From: Paenibacillus sp. FSL R10-2734
GTDB taxonomy: Bacteria > Bacillota > Bacilli > Paenibacillales > Paenibacillaceae
DNA: 64,000 nt
Assembly (NCBI RefSeq): GCF_037963865.1
Contig: NZ_CP150170.1
Span: forward strand, 1,860,001 to 1,924,000
Direction: 5' to 3'
Part shown: one piece after another, positions 24,320 through 33,448 of the stretch
Layout: each line of letters begins with the position of its first letter
Position numbering within the stretch: the first letter of the stretch is position 1
Notes under the pieces: model-generated
Database searches by the model: none
What the model was told of the DNA's origin: nothing
The model's input: the letters and a program-made list of their open reading frames with translations, nothing else
Program-made: the position numbers and the translations under genes

Positions 24320-26683
24320 TTGAAAAGCAATAATACTCACTTTGTTCATCAGACAGCTAAAACGGTATTGATCACTACAGTGGCACTTGCGTTATTGTTA
24401 CCCCCAGCTTTGGCCGCAGCCGATTCTACATCTGTTAGTAGTAACACTTCGGTAACACAGGTTAGCGCACAAGCCCCGACTACTACAACGATCTCCGAGG
24501 CTGATCCGACAAAAGTAAAATTCACACAGGAGCAGGCGGTTGCGAAGCTAAGAGAACTATTCCCATCCCTAAAAGATGCAACAGTAAACAATGTTCAACT
24601 GGGATCTAACCAAAGCTACCCAGCTCCAACAAATCAAATGATCTGGAACATTCAGTGGCAGATTCAAGAGGGGAATATGGGGCATGGCTTTAGCAGTGAG
24701 ATAGATGCCATTAATGGAGATATCATCAATACGTACATTTCATACCCTCGTGAGAATAACGAATCCTATTATCCACCGAAAGTATCGCAGACTCAGGCAC
24801 TGGAGATCGCCAAGGCTTTTGTGGCTAAAGCAGCCTCATCGGTTAAGAGCAGTGATCTGCAATTAAATGAGAATGCTGGTTATAATTACTTTTCGAACTC
24901 TTTATTCGGTCCTGTTCAATATGGCTATTACTTCAGTGTCATGAAGAATGGTATTCCTTCTGGATCGGATAGCATTAACATAGTTGTGGATGGCAACGGA
25001 AAAGTGACGCAATTCTCTAAGTTTTCTCAAGGGCTTGAATACCCATCTGCACAGCCCAAGATTACCCTGGAGCAAGCACAGAAGCAATTTGCGGAACAGT
25101 TTGATTTAGGTCTTTTTTACACTCCTATTTATAAGAACGGAAAACCTAACAGCTGGATTGTAGGCTGGCGTCCAATTGATCAGTCTCTATATCCTATCGA
25201 TGCATTGACCGGTAAGAGAATAGATTTAGAAGGAAAAGAATCCGTATCCACTGCAGTCGTGTATTCAGATTTAACCAAGACCAAGGATGTCTATCAAGCA
25301 AGAAGCTCAACTACAGAGCTCTCTGCAAAAGAAGCAGAGCAGCTTGTAAAGAAGGTTGCTTATATTCCAGCAGATCGTAAATTGATCTCTCAAAGCTTGA
25401 GAAATGACTATCAGGATACGGATCGGAAGATCTGGCAGTTATACTGGGGTGGTAATGGAAATGAACGTTTCATTGGTGCTGGCTTCCCAGAACAATCCTC
25501 TGCCGAGATCGATGCAAAGACTGGTGAAATATTGCAGTACCAAGCTCAAACTTATGGTATTAATCAGGATAAGAAGGAAGAGCCGGCTCCTGCTGGAGGG
25601 AAGAAGCTTAGTGAGGTTGAAGCTAAGACTAAAGCGCTTAGTATAATTAATGGTCTATATCCTCAGGCGAGTCAGAAGCTAAAGCTTGTAGAATATGGAG
25701 CTAACTCAAGCGTGACTTCAGACGGATCAGGATACAGATATCAGTTTATTAGAGTTCATCAAGGGATTCCTGTGAGTGACAGTACCATTTCGGTAAGCTT
25801 GGATCTTTACGGTAGACTGACTTCTTACATGGGGAATCGGATAAAGGGTATCGATGAAATCACATTATCGCCTGATGCAAAAATTTCCAAGAAGGAAGCG
25901 CTCGAAACCTATAAACCTAAATATCAAACTAAGCTAAGATACACTCAGGTTGGTGGATACAATGCTTATAATAGCTATGCAGCACCAAAGGTGAAACTGA
26001 TATATGATACAACCATTGCTGAATTTAATGGATTGAATCAGGTTTTAGATGCAGCCACTGGAAAATGGGTTGCGGTCTATGATTACTTGGGTCAGCAAGA
26101 TGCTCAACTATCTGCGACGGATATCAAAGGCCACGCAGCGGAACAAGCCTTATCAGAATTAGTAAAATACCATGTGATTACTCCGGATGCCGATGGCAAA
26201 GTGAACCCAGATCAAGAAATATCTGTTGGCGATTGGCTAACCTATCTTGCCAAGGCTTCTAATCCGAACTTCAGCAATTATTATAGTAATAATGAACGAA
26301 AAACTGTGGCAGGCGTGAAGCCTGAGAATTCCTATTATGATGCTGTTACTTATGCAGCAGATCGTAAGTGGATCAACAAGGATGAGAGCCTGCAAATAGA
26401 TAGTAAGTTAACCCGGGAACAGCTTGCTGTTCAGCTAGCTAATTTTTTGAAATATAACAAACTCACAACCTATCTTGATAAAGATGTGACTGTAAGTCAG
26501 TTCAGTGATAATGCATCTATAAACAATAAGGGAGCAGTGGCTCTTGTTGTGAAATTGGGAATCCTAAAGGATGACAACGGCAAGTTTAATCCACAGCAGA
26601 CTGTTACGAAAGCGCTGGCGGCTTCGGTAATTATGAAGCTAGTGGAGCTGCAAGGAAAGACCGATCAGATTATTGGTCAATAA
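24320..26683 (+). CDS. Secreted YcdB/YcdC-repeat protein with SLH-type C-terminus
   Basis: 787 aa. Sec signal peptide (basic start, TAKTVLITTVALALLLPPALAAA). The bulk is repeated YcdB/YcdC-PepSY-like modules, each with a pattern like EAKTKALSIINGLYPQASQKLKLVEY followed by an IDAINGDI or DAATGKWV hairpin. The last 180 residues have SLH character (AVTYAADRKWINKDESLQID, LTREQLAVQLANFL, VVKLGILKDDNGKFNPQQTVTKA), implying attachment to secondary cell-wall polymer. Start is TTG at 24320 after GAGGAGG. Function is unknown; a role in envelope or inhibition of a peptidase is possible. Confidence 0.83.
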   Translation: MKSNNTHFVHQTAKTVLITTVALALLLPPALAAADSTSVSSNTSVTQVSAQAPTTTTISEADPTKVKFTQEQAVAKLRELFPSLKDATVNNVQLGSNQSYPAPTNQMIWNIQWQIQEGNMGHGFSSEIDAINGDIINTYISYPRENNESYYPPKVSQTQALEIAKAFVAKAASSVKSSDLQLNENAGYNYFSNSLFGPVQYGYYFSVMKNGIPSGSDSINIVVDGNGKVTQFSKFSQGLEYPSAQPKITLEQAQKQFAEQFDLGLFYTPIYKNGKPNSWIVGWRPIDQSLYPIDALTGKRIDLEGKESVSTAVVYSDLTKTKDVYQARSSTTELSAKEAEQLVKKVAYIPADRKLISQSLRNDYQDTDRKIWQLYWGGNGNERFIGAGFPEQSSAEIDAKTGEILQYQAQTYGINQDKKEEPAPAGGKKLSEVEAKTKALSIINGLYPQASQKLKLVEYGANSSVTSDGSGYRYQFIRVHQGIPVSDSTISVSLDLYGRLTSYMGNRIKGIDEITLSPDAKISKKEALETYKPKYQTKLRYTQVGGYNAYNSYAAPKVKLIYDTTIAEFNGLNQVLDAATGKWVAVYDYLGQQDAQLSATDIKGHAAEQALSELVKYHVITPDADGKVNPDQEISVGDWLTYLAKASNPNFSNYYSNNERKTVAGVKPENSYYDAVTYAADRKWINKDESLQIDSKLTREQLAVQLANFLKYNKLTTYLDKDVTVSQFSDNASINNKGAVALVVKLGILKDDNGKFNPQQTVTKALAASVIMKLVELQGKTDQIIGQ

Positions 26684-26705
26684 GAATATATAAGCATAAA
26701 AGAAA

Positions 26706-26760
26706 ATAACCCGAAAGACGGACACCTTTACTGAAAGGGTGCATCTTTCGGGTTATCTTT
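26706..26760. terminator. Bidirectional terminator between convergent genes
   Basis: ATAACCCGAAAGA pairs perfectly with TCTTTCGGGTTAT, followed by CTTTTT on the plus strand. It serves the SLH gene and probably terC from the other side. Confidence 0.8.
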
Positions 26761-26781
26761 TTATATGGGATTCAACGGTAA

Positions 26782-27603
26782 TTAATGGAGTTGTTTATCT
26801 ACTTCTTTAATTGGATTCTCGTTAACATTCTCTTCAACCTTGCTGCTCATAAACCAGCCAATTGCAGCGATGAGTACGAGCACAACATAGAAGGTGAGCT
26901 TCCACCAAGTGCTATGTGCGAAGTCTTCGGAAAGAACACCAAGTGAAGGGTGTGCCAAGGTGATGACTGCGAGCTTAACTCCGACCCAACCTACGATGAA
27001 GAAGGCTGCAATTTCAAGACCTGGACGGGTATGGAGCAATTTAACAAAGAAGGTAGCTGCGAAACGCATAATGACCAGACCGATAAATCCACCAGCAAAG
27101 ATGACGAGGAACTGTCCGCCGTCAAGTCCACCGATTTGTGGAAGACCACTTGCAGGAAGAGCAACGGCAAGTGCAACTGCTGCTAGGATGGAATCGACCG
27201 CGAAGGCGATGTCAGCAACTTCTACTTTGAAGACAGTAAACCAAAAGCTGGATTTCTTTTTATTGACTGCAGTACCAGTACCGCTTTCAGCTGCTTCATC
27301 CGTAACTGGCTTCTTGAACAATAGTTTTCGGAAGATATGATTCCCCGCGATAAACAATAAATAAATCGCGCCGATGGCTTGTACTTGCCAGATATCAACC
27401 AGGTAAGAGATGACAAATAGTGATCCGAAGCGGAATACGAAGGCTCCGGCTAATCCGTAAAATAGCGCTTTTTTTCTTTCCTCATCAGGAAGATGTTTAA
27501 CCATAATTGCCAATACCAATGCGTTATCTGCGGCTAGTAGTCCTTCAAGTGCTACAAGAACGAGCAATACCCAGCCGTACTCTAATATTAATCCCCAATC
27601 CAT
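26782..27603 (-). CDS. TerC-family membrane protein, probable manganese exporter
   Basis: 273-aa protein with about seven membrane segments. TerC signatures with acidic residues inside membrane helices: LEGLLAADNALVLAIMV and VEVADIAFAVDSILAAVAL. A hydrophilic loop near residues 95-115 separates the halves. In Bacillus the YceF/YkoY relatives export Mn2+ or metallate secreted proteins, and the yybP-ykoY riboswitch upstream strongly supports a manganese role here. Regulated by that riboswitch and a consensus promoter. Confidence 0.92.
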   Translation of the reverse strand: MDWGLILEYGWVLLVLVALEGLLAADNALVLAIMVKHLPDEERKKALFYGLAGAFVFRFGSLFVISYLVDIWQVQAIGAIYLLFIAGNHIFRKLLFKKPVTDEAAESGTGTAVNKKKSSFWFTVFKVEVADIAFAVDSILAAVALAVALPASGLPQIGGLDGGQFLVIFAGGFIGLVIMRFAATFFVKLLHTRPGLEIAAFFIVGWVGVKLAVITLAHPSLGVLSEDFAHSTWWKLTFYVVLVLIAAIGWFMSSKVEENVNENPIKEVDKQLH

Positions 27604-27677
27604 TACTGTTGTCCTCCCTTTTCTAATGCAAATATCTACTATGAGATATTCACCATAACAGCTTAACCAATTTTATA

Positions 27678-27833
27678 TAAAAAAGACCTTTACCAAACAG
27701 ATTAGCCTTTGGAATAAAGGTCTAACCTGATTGGTAAAGGTCTCGCTAACAATGTTGAATTGCCAATAAAGCCGGAGAATATCCTCATATTCTCGTATTG
27801 ACGACTTTATTTAACAGCTACTCCCCTTTACGG
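27678..27833 (-). promoter_or_regulatory. yybP-ykoY Mn2+ riboswitch with terminator platform
   Basis: Read on the minus strand, the leader has the family's conserved blocks: GTAAAGGGGAGTAGC at the 5' side, GTCGTCAATACGAG, the CCGGC...GCAAT segment, and TTAGCGAGACCTTTACC closing P1. The P1 3' strand AGACCTTTACC can instead pair with GGTAAAGGTCT at 27685-27695, which is followed by seven or more T. This is a classic switch: Mn2+ stabilises P1, prevents the terminator and turns terC on. Confidence 0.92.
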
Positions 27834-27881
27834 GATATATTAAATTTTAAAAATTATTTTTTTGTGTTTTTGCCTAAAGAG

Positions 27882-27910
27882 ATCATATACGAGATGAAAG
27901 TTAATGTCAA
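27882..27910 (-). promoter_or_regulatory. Consensus promoter of the riboswitch-terC unit
   Basis: TTGACA, 17-bp spacer, TATGAT on the minus strand, with transcription starting about 40 nt before the aptamer. The remaining sequence of this gap is AT-rich without other signals. Confidence 0.8.
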
Positions 27911-27956
27911 TAAAATATTGGAGAAATAAAGCTAGAGTTCTCTACTCCATTTTATG

Positions 27957-28847
27957 CTAACCCTTAACCGCCCCAGCCGTGATTCCCTTGGTCATCTGTT
28001 CTGTAAAGAGCAAGTAGATCAGAATAGTTGGTATGGCAATGATCGTCATAACAGCGAACTGAGCACCGTAGTTAGAGGAATATTCTCCGGCAAATTTCAT
28101 AATGGAGAACGGAATGGTCTTGAGATCCTCCGAGGTGAGGAAGGTGTTCGCCATAATGAATTCATTCCAGGTGCTGATGAAATTGAGTACACAGATGGTA
28201 GCTAGTGCGGGTTTCGTAATTGGCAGGATGATGCGGAAGATCACACCGTAAATGCCGCAGCCATCGATAACCGCCGACTCTTCAATCGCGCGAGGGATGG
28301 TCTCTAGAAAACCAGTCATGATGAGCACGCTCATTGGGATGACAATAGCCGAATAAGGCAGAATCAGCGTATACATATTGTTCAGCATTCCGAGCTTGTT
28401 AAACAGGATAAAGTTCGGCAGCAGTGTGGCGTGAATGGGAATGATCATGCCCATCATGATGAGCGATAGGACAATACCACTTAGCTTCCATTTCATGCGG
28501 GTGAACGCATACCCCATCATCAGTGACACTAGTGCGGACAGCGCAACGGTAATTACTGTAATGATAAGACTGTTGGCAAAATAGCGTGGTACACGCCCGT
28601 AGGTAAAAGCATTTCTATAATTCTCCCATTGAGGAGGGGATGGCCATTTCAGAAAAGAGCTTCCAAAGAAATCACCACTCTTTAGTAGGGAGTAATCGAT
28701 CAGCCAGATGAGCGGAAATAACTGAATCAAAGCGATGAGACCAAGAAACACCATCATTAGGATTTTGCCAGTTGTAGGTTTACTGCGCTTCTGTTTATGA
28801 AGCTTCAGATTGGGGGGCGAAGCGGCAGTTGCTAATGAATTATTCAT
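27957..28847 (-). CDS. CUT1 ABC transporter permease, MalG-like
   Basis: 296-aa permease with a basic cytoplasmic N-terminal tail (HKQKRSKP), about six membrane segments, EAA loop (IEESAVIDGCGIYGVIFRI) and the end TKGITAGAVKG. CCGGAGG precedes the ATG. It is the last gene of a minus-strand transporter unit with the MalF-like gene and the binding protein. Confidence 0.9.
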   Translation of the reverse strand: MNNSLATAASPPNLKLHKQKRSKPTTGKILMMVFLGLIALIQLFPLIWLIDYSLLKSGDFFGSSFLKWPSPPQWENYRNAFTYGRVPRYFANSLIITVITVALSALVSLMMGYAFTRMKWKLSGIVLSLIMMGMIIPIHATLLPNFILFNKLGMLNNMYTLILPYSAIVIPMSVLIMTGFLETIPRAIEESAVIDGCGIYGVIFRIILPITKPALATICVLNFISTWNEFIMANTFLTSEDLKTIPFSIMKFAGEYSSNYGAQFAVMTIIAIPTILIYLLFTEQMTKGITAGAVKG

Positions 28848-28872
28848 ATGATTTCCTCCGGTTACAGGGATT

Positions 28873-29757
28873 CTAAAACTCTCCGATATCTTTCTTCAGA
28901 ACCTTATTGAGTATTACGGTTAGTACAAGGCAGAACACAATGAATAGGATAGATATTGCATTACCGTAGCCATATAGCGACGATGAGAAGGCGGTTTTGT
29001 ATAGGTAGTTCCCTAAGAATTGCGTGCTGTTTGCCGGGCCACCGTTAGTCATTAAGAACACGGTTTCCATTTGCTTTAGACAGGTCGTAACCGCGATGAT
29101 AATGGCAACTCGCATCATAGGCGAAAGAAGCGGTATGATGATGCGCGTGTAAAGGGTGAAATTGTTTGCGCCATCGATCTTTGCGGCTTCGCTTAGATCA
29201 CTTGGAATGCCTTGCAGACCTGAATAATAAAGCAGCAGTGCGTACCCAAAACCTTGCCACATCACCACGATGATGATACACCAGATCGCTGTCTTCGGAT
29301 CTCCAAGCCAATCATGTGTGAGTGAATCCAGCCCGACGCCACTTAGCAGCTTGTTGAGCAGTCCGTAATTGGGATGAAAAATCCCGCTCCACAGCTTGGC
29401 TGTAACCACAACGGAAATTACAGCGGGGATAAAAAAGATTGTCCGGAATATTTTTTCGTATTTACCGGAATTGGTCAGGAATATCCCTATTAGGATGGCA
29501 AAGGGATGCTGTAAGAATACAGTGGCAGCGGTCAGCAACAGGGCATTGCCTAGCGAAGTCCAGAATACTTTGTCATGAAATAGGATTTCGCGATAGTTAT
29601 CAAAGCCAATAAAATTGTACTTGCCGATTCCGCCCCAGTCCGTTGAACCGTAATAAGCGCTCATAAAGATAGGGATGCAAATCATAAAAGCAAACAGGAA
29701 TAGTCCGGGTGCGATGAGCAGAAATATCGCTTTTTTGTCGCTTAACACTCTGTGCAT
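28873..29757 (-). CDS. CUT1 ABC transporter permease, MalF-like
   Basis: 294-aa permease starting MHRVLSDKKAIFLLIAPG; ATG at 29757 is chosen because GGAG sits 6 nt upstream, while the ATG 14 codons earlier has none. The EAA loop is LSEAAKIDGANNFTLYTRI. It pairs with the MalG-like subunit 25 bp downstream. Confidence 0.9.
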   Translation of the reverse strand: MHRVLSDKKAIFLLIAPGLFLFAFMICIPIFMSAYYGSTDWGGIGKYNFIGFDNYREILFHDKVFWTSLGNALLLTAATVFLQHPFAILIGIFLTNSGKYEKIFRTIFFIPAVISVVVTAKLWSGIFHPNYGLLNKLLSGVGLDSLTHDWLGDPKTAIWCIIIVVMWQGFGYALLLYYSGLQGIPSDLSEAAKIDGANNFTLYTRIIIPLLSPMMRVAIIIAVTTCLKQMETVFLMTNGGPANSTQFLGNYLYKTAFSSSLYGYGNAISILFIVFCLVLTVILNKVLKKDIGEF

Positions 29758-29912
29758 GGAAATCTCCGTCCTTTGAAAGAGTAATCTATCTAATACCATC
29801 GTAACGGGAAGCTAGACCCTGGAACATGCCGTATATTTCAGATGATTGTACACATTTTTTAAATTATGGAATGATAATTTTCTCTGATACCAAAGGCATT
29901 TATGCTTGAACA

Positions 29913-29948
29913 ACAAACCCCCGGCCTCTGGGGGAGCCGGGGGTTTGT
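29913..29948 (-). terminator. Strong intercistronic hairpin behind the binding-protein gene
   Basis: 13-bp perfect GC-rich stem ACAAACCCCCGGC/GCCGGGGGTTTGT, no T-run. Probably stabilises the binding-protein mRNA or attenuates transcription into the permeases. Confidence 0.65.
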
Positions 29949-30011
29949 ACGCAACCATTTATGGAGTTAATTTTGGAACGTCGAGGTTCATATTCCTCGC
30001 AGTTTTAGAGA

Positions 30012-31388
30012 CTATTTACCAGCCAATTTATCGGACGCAGCGTCAAGTGCTTTGGCGAATTCTGCTGTAGTTGTAGCGCCGGAGAGCAGGCTTTGGTGAG
30101 CCTCCATTACCTTTTGCTTGAACTCGTCGTTACCAATATCCTGCAGTGGAGTTCCGCTGGAAGAGGTCATCGAGCTGAAGACATCCACTAGTTCTTTTTG
30201 GAGTTGAGTTTCATTTCCAGTCAAGAATTCATTGAATTTTTGCGCAGGTGTACCCGCGCCAGCTTGCCATAACATCTTGGACCAGTGTTCAGGCGCGAAG
30301 AAATATTTCAAGAAATCAACAGCGGCTTCAGCGTGTTTGGAGTTCTTGCTTACTGCATATCCACCACCGTACCAAGCAGCGTCATCCGTTGATTTGCCTT
30401 TATCTGAGCCAGGGAAAGCGAATGCGCCTACATTATTGCGGAATTCTTCAGAAAAGTTCACATCCGTAGCTAAGCCAGACTCCCAAGCGCCCATAAAGAA
30501 CATAGCGGCTTGTCCTTGTCCGAACAAGTTACGCGCTGCGCCGTAATCGGCGGTCAACCAGCCGTCGGCAAAGCCTTTGGCATTTGCGAAATCTTGCATT
30601 TCAGTTGCAGCTGCAACGAGGCTAGGATCATTAAAGGATATTTTACGAGCAACAGCTTCATCCATCTTATTAAAATCACCATTTTGACGTTGAGCAACGA
30701 ACTCATACCAGATTGGCAGCGTCCATGCATCCATACCATTCATAGCGATAGGGTTGATTTTGTTGGCACGTAATGTTTTGACAGCTGCAAGCAGATCAGC
30801 AGTAGTCTTTGGCACCTCGATACCGTTGTCAGCAAAGATTTTTTTGTTATAGAACATGACCATATAGTCTGCACTACGCGGCAATCCATATAGTTTGCCA
30901 TCTTTGCTGAAGCCGTCCATTGAACCAGAAACAAATTGATCGCCTTCGAAGTCAGCGCTGTTCAGTTCAAGCAGCAAGTCATTATCGAGCAGTGGACTCA
31001 GGAATGAAGGCTGACCCCAAGCTTGAATGATATCAGGCATCTGATTGCTGGAGGCATATACTTTGATTTTCGACTTATAAGGTTCATCTTGAAGCGCTTC
31101 CACTTCTATTTTGACGTTAGGATGTTCTTTCATATAAGCGTCGATGATGTCTTGCTCCACTTTGCCTGAACCGTTTGCCCGATCCGCAAGTGCGGTGAAG
31201 AACTTCAGTGTGATTTTTTCGGCTGGTGCGTTCTCCGCTGCGTTCGCTGTTGCCTCGGCAGTAGCTTCGGCCTTGTCATTCGCAGGAGCGTTTGTAGCTT
31301 TCGCATTGTTATTTCCGCCACCGCAGCCTGCAAGCAGAGCTGGAAGCATTAGACTCATAAGCATTAGCTTGATTCCTTTACTTTTCAT
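30012..31388 (-). CDS. CUT1 ABC transporter sugar-binding lipoprotein
   Basis: 458-aa extracellular binding protein. Signal KSKGIKLMLMSLMLPALLAGC with lipobox LLAGC, then an Asn/Ala/Glu-rich linker. The mature domain is of SBP_bac_1 type. ATG at 31388 has AAAGGTGGG upstream; longer in-frame starts lie in untranslated leader. Divergent from a YesM-like kinase and linked to a GH13 glucosidase, so malto- or isomalto-oligosaccharides are likely ligands (inference). Confidence 0.9.
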   Translation of the reverse strand: MKSKGIKLMLMSLMLPALLAGCGGGNNNAKATNAPANDKAEATAEATANAAENAPAEKITLKFFTALADRANGSGKVEQDIIDAYMKEHPNVKIEVEALQDEPYKSKIKVYASSNQMPDIIQAWGQPSFLSPLLDNDLLLELNSADFEGDQFVSGSMDGFSKDGKLYGLPRSADYMVMFYNKKIFADNGIEVPKTTADLLAAVKTLRANKINPIAMNGMDAWTLPIWYEFVAQRQNGDFNKMDEAVARKISFNDPSLVAAATEMQDFANAKGFADGWLTADYGAARNLFGQGQAAMFFMGAWESGLATDVNFSEEFRNNVGAFAFPGSDKGKSTDDAAWYGGGYAVSKNSKHAEAAVDFLKYFFAPEHWSKMLWQAGAGTPAQKFNEFLTGNETQLQKELVDVFSSMTSSSGTPLQDIGNDEFKQKVMEAHQSLLSGATTTAEFAKALDAASDKLAGK

Positions 31389-31630
31389 CAAAAACCCACC
31401 TTTTTTAGAATGATGTATTTTGAAGGAACGAGTGTTATCCATCATGGAAGATGACAACGTCGTTTCTTCTTGCATCCTCATCTTAAGAGTTTCTGGCTGA
31501 TAGAAACATGGTCCATATTTAAGAATGATGTAGGCATTTTTTAGCGAATGTAAAAAGCGGGTTCAGGGTTAATTGATTTCAGTTATACTTGGTTTACACA
31601 TCTTTTTCTAAATATATGAAGGTGGTTCTC

Positions 31631-33448
31631 ATGAATCGAAACATTCGCTTAGTAAGCCGTTATCGCCATCTTCCGCTCCAATTTAAGCTGTTATTATGGT
31701 TCGTACCTTTGCTTCTGGTGACCATATTCGCTATGGGCTGGAACTCTTATCAGATCTCTTCGCAGCAGGTTGTGGAGAAAATGAAACAGTCACAGGACCA
31801 TCTGACCAAAAAAACAGCAGAGCAGATCGATGAGATGGTAAAAGGTATGATATCTTTTTCGAATACGCTCTTTCTGGATGAAAGTGTGCAGCGGCTCCTA
31901 GCATCGTCTGAAGCGCAGAAGGAACGTAATTCTGTATTTAAGACGGTTACTAATCTGATGGTTGCAGGCAATTCCATTCAGTCACTGATTCTATACTCTT
32001 TAGAAGATCAGAACAATGGGGCGGAGCCTTTTGCTGCGAATCAGGCAGGATTGACGACAGGTATGAAGTACTCGGATTTTATCAAAACCTCGTATTATCG
32101 GGAAGCTATTAAAGCAGCTGGTAGCCCTACCTTTGGACTCTCCAGACCCACTGACGGCATTTTTGTAGGCGATCATTACCATAAGATTCTGCTCTCCAGA
32201 ATTATCAAGAATATTTACACATTAAAGCCGGCAGGACTTGCTGTGATCGGTGTGGATGCAGGGAAGATTGGGAGCCAATATCTCGACAATGCTGAAGATG
32301 ATGTAGATATGTTCGTGCTTGATCGAGACGGGCTGATTATTACGGCTTCGAATCCTAGCTGGATTGGTAAAAGAGATCTGGAACTTCCGTATTTTGCGGA
32401 TAGCGACCCTCAGTTGACTGTTAAAAAAAGGCTGGAGTCTACAGCGGATCATAAACAGTGGATTGTATCACATCTGCAGTCGGAGACGACAGGTTGGTAT
32501 GTGGTAGTGGCTCATTCCAAACGGCAGCTTGTTAAAGAGCTCGGTCAGATTTTACAGGTCACGATGACAATCGCTGTTCTGTGCTTAGTGGTAAGCCTAA
32601 TGGTTACTTGGCTGGCAGCCGCCGCTATTACGAAACCACTGAAGAAGCTTTCCCGTTCGATGCGCAGACTGCAGACAGGTGATTTCACGCAGCGGGTATT
32701 TTTTGAAGGGAATGACGAGATCGGCTTACTCGGACATGGTTATAATCTAATGGTGCAGCGGATCAAATCGCTCATCAACGATGTATACGCCTCTAAAATG
32801 AAGCAACAGGAGGCAGAATTGAAAACGCTTCAAGCTCAAATCAGGCCTCACTTTTTATATAACACGCTAAATACAATCTGTTGGGAAGCAGAGAAAAAGG
32901 GAGATAAAGAAATTGCCGATATGGTGTATTCTCTCTCTCAGGTGTTCCGACTCAGCTTAAATGATGGGCGTGATACGTTTACTTTGGAGCAGGAAGTAGA
33001 ACTGGTGACCAATTACTTATTCCTGCAAAAGAATCGCTTTAAAGAGCGTTTTGAGTTTGAGATTTCTTTGGATGAGAGTATCAAGGATTTCACAGTACCT
33101 AAGCTGCTGCTGCAGCCACTGGCCGAGAACGCAGTAATTCACGGTATTGAACCGCTGTCTGGAAGTGGACTGATATCGGTTCGCGCTTACCGTATAGAGC
33201 AGACTATTGTGCTTGAGGTACAGGATAATGGTGTAGGAATCACGGCTGATAGACTTCGAGAGCTACATCAACGTTTAGCGAGGGGAAATTCTTTAGCTGA
33301 GGAAGAGAATGTTGGACGTACAGGCTTTGCGCTCATGAATGTGCAGGAACGACTTGCCTTATTTTTTGCGGGAGCTTCTCTGCAACTAGAGAGTGTGGAA
33401 GGGGCAGGCACACGTATTATTATTCATATCACTGTGGAGGGTCCATAA
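31631..33448 (+). CDS. YesM-like sensor histidine kinase
   Basis: 605 aa. One N-terminal membrane segment (LLLWFVPLLLVTIFAMGW), an extracellular sensory domain to about residue 300, a second membrane segment, HAMP (ITKPLKKLSRSMRRLQTGDF), then the His_kinase domain with phospho-acceptor His in QIRPHFLYNTLNTICW and an HATPase with NAVIHGIEP and DNGVGIT. ATG at 31631 has AAGGTGG upstream. Together with the next gene it forms a two-component system that likely senses the sugar or its loaded binding protein. Confidence 0.92.
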   Translation: MNRNIRLVSRYRHLPLQFKLLLWFVPLLLVTIFAMGWNSYQISSQQVVEKMKQSQDHLTKKTAEQIDEMVKGMISFSNTLFLDESVQRLLASSEAQKERNSVFKTVTNLMVAGNSIQSLILYSLEDQNNGAEPFAANQAGLTTGMKYSDFIKTSYYREAIKAAGSPTFGLSRPTDGIFVGDHYHKILLSRIIKNIYTLKPAGLAVIGVDAGKIGSQYLDNAEDDVDMFVLDRDGLIITASNPSWIGKRDLELPYFADSDPQLTVKKRLESTADHKQWIVSHLQSETTGWYVVVAHSKRQLVKELGQILQVTMTIAVLCLVVSLMVTWLAAAAITKPLKKLSRSMRRLQTGDFTQRVFFEGNDEIGLLGHGYNLMVQRIKSLINDVYASKMKQQEAELKTLQAQIRPHFLYNTLNTICWEAEKKGDKEIADMVYSLSQVFRLSLNDGRDTFTLEQEVELVTNYLFLQKNRFKERFEFEISLDESIKDFTVPKLLLQPLAENAVIHGIEPLSGSGLISVRAYRIEQTIVLEVQDNGVGITADRLRELHQRLARGNSLAEEENVGRTGFALMNVQERLALFFAGASLQLESVEGAGTRIIIHITVEGP

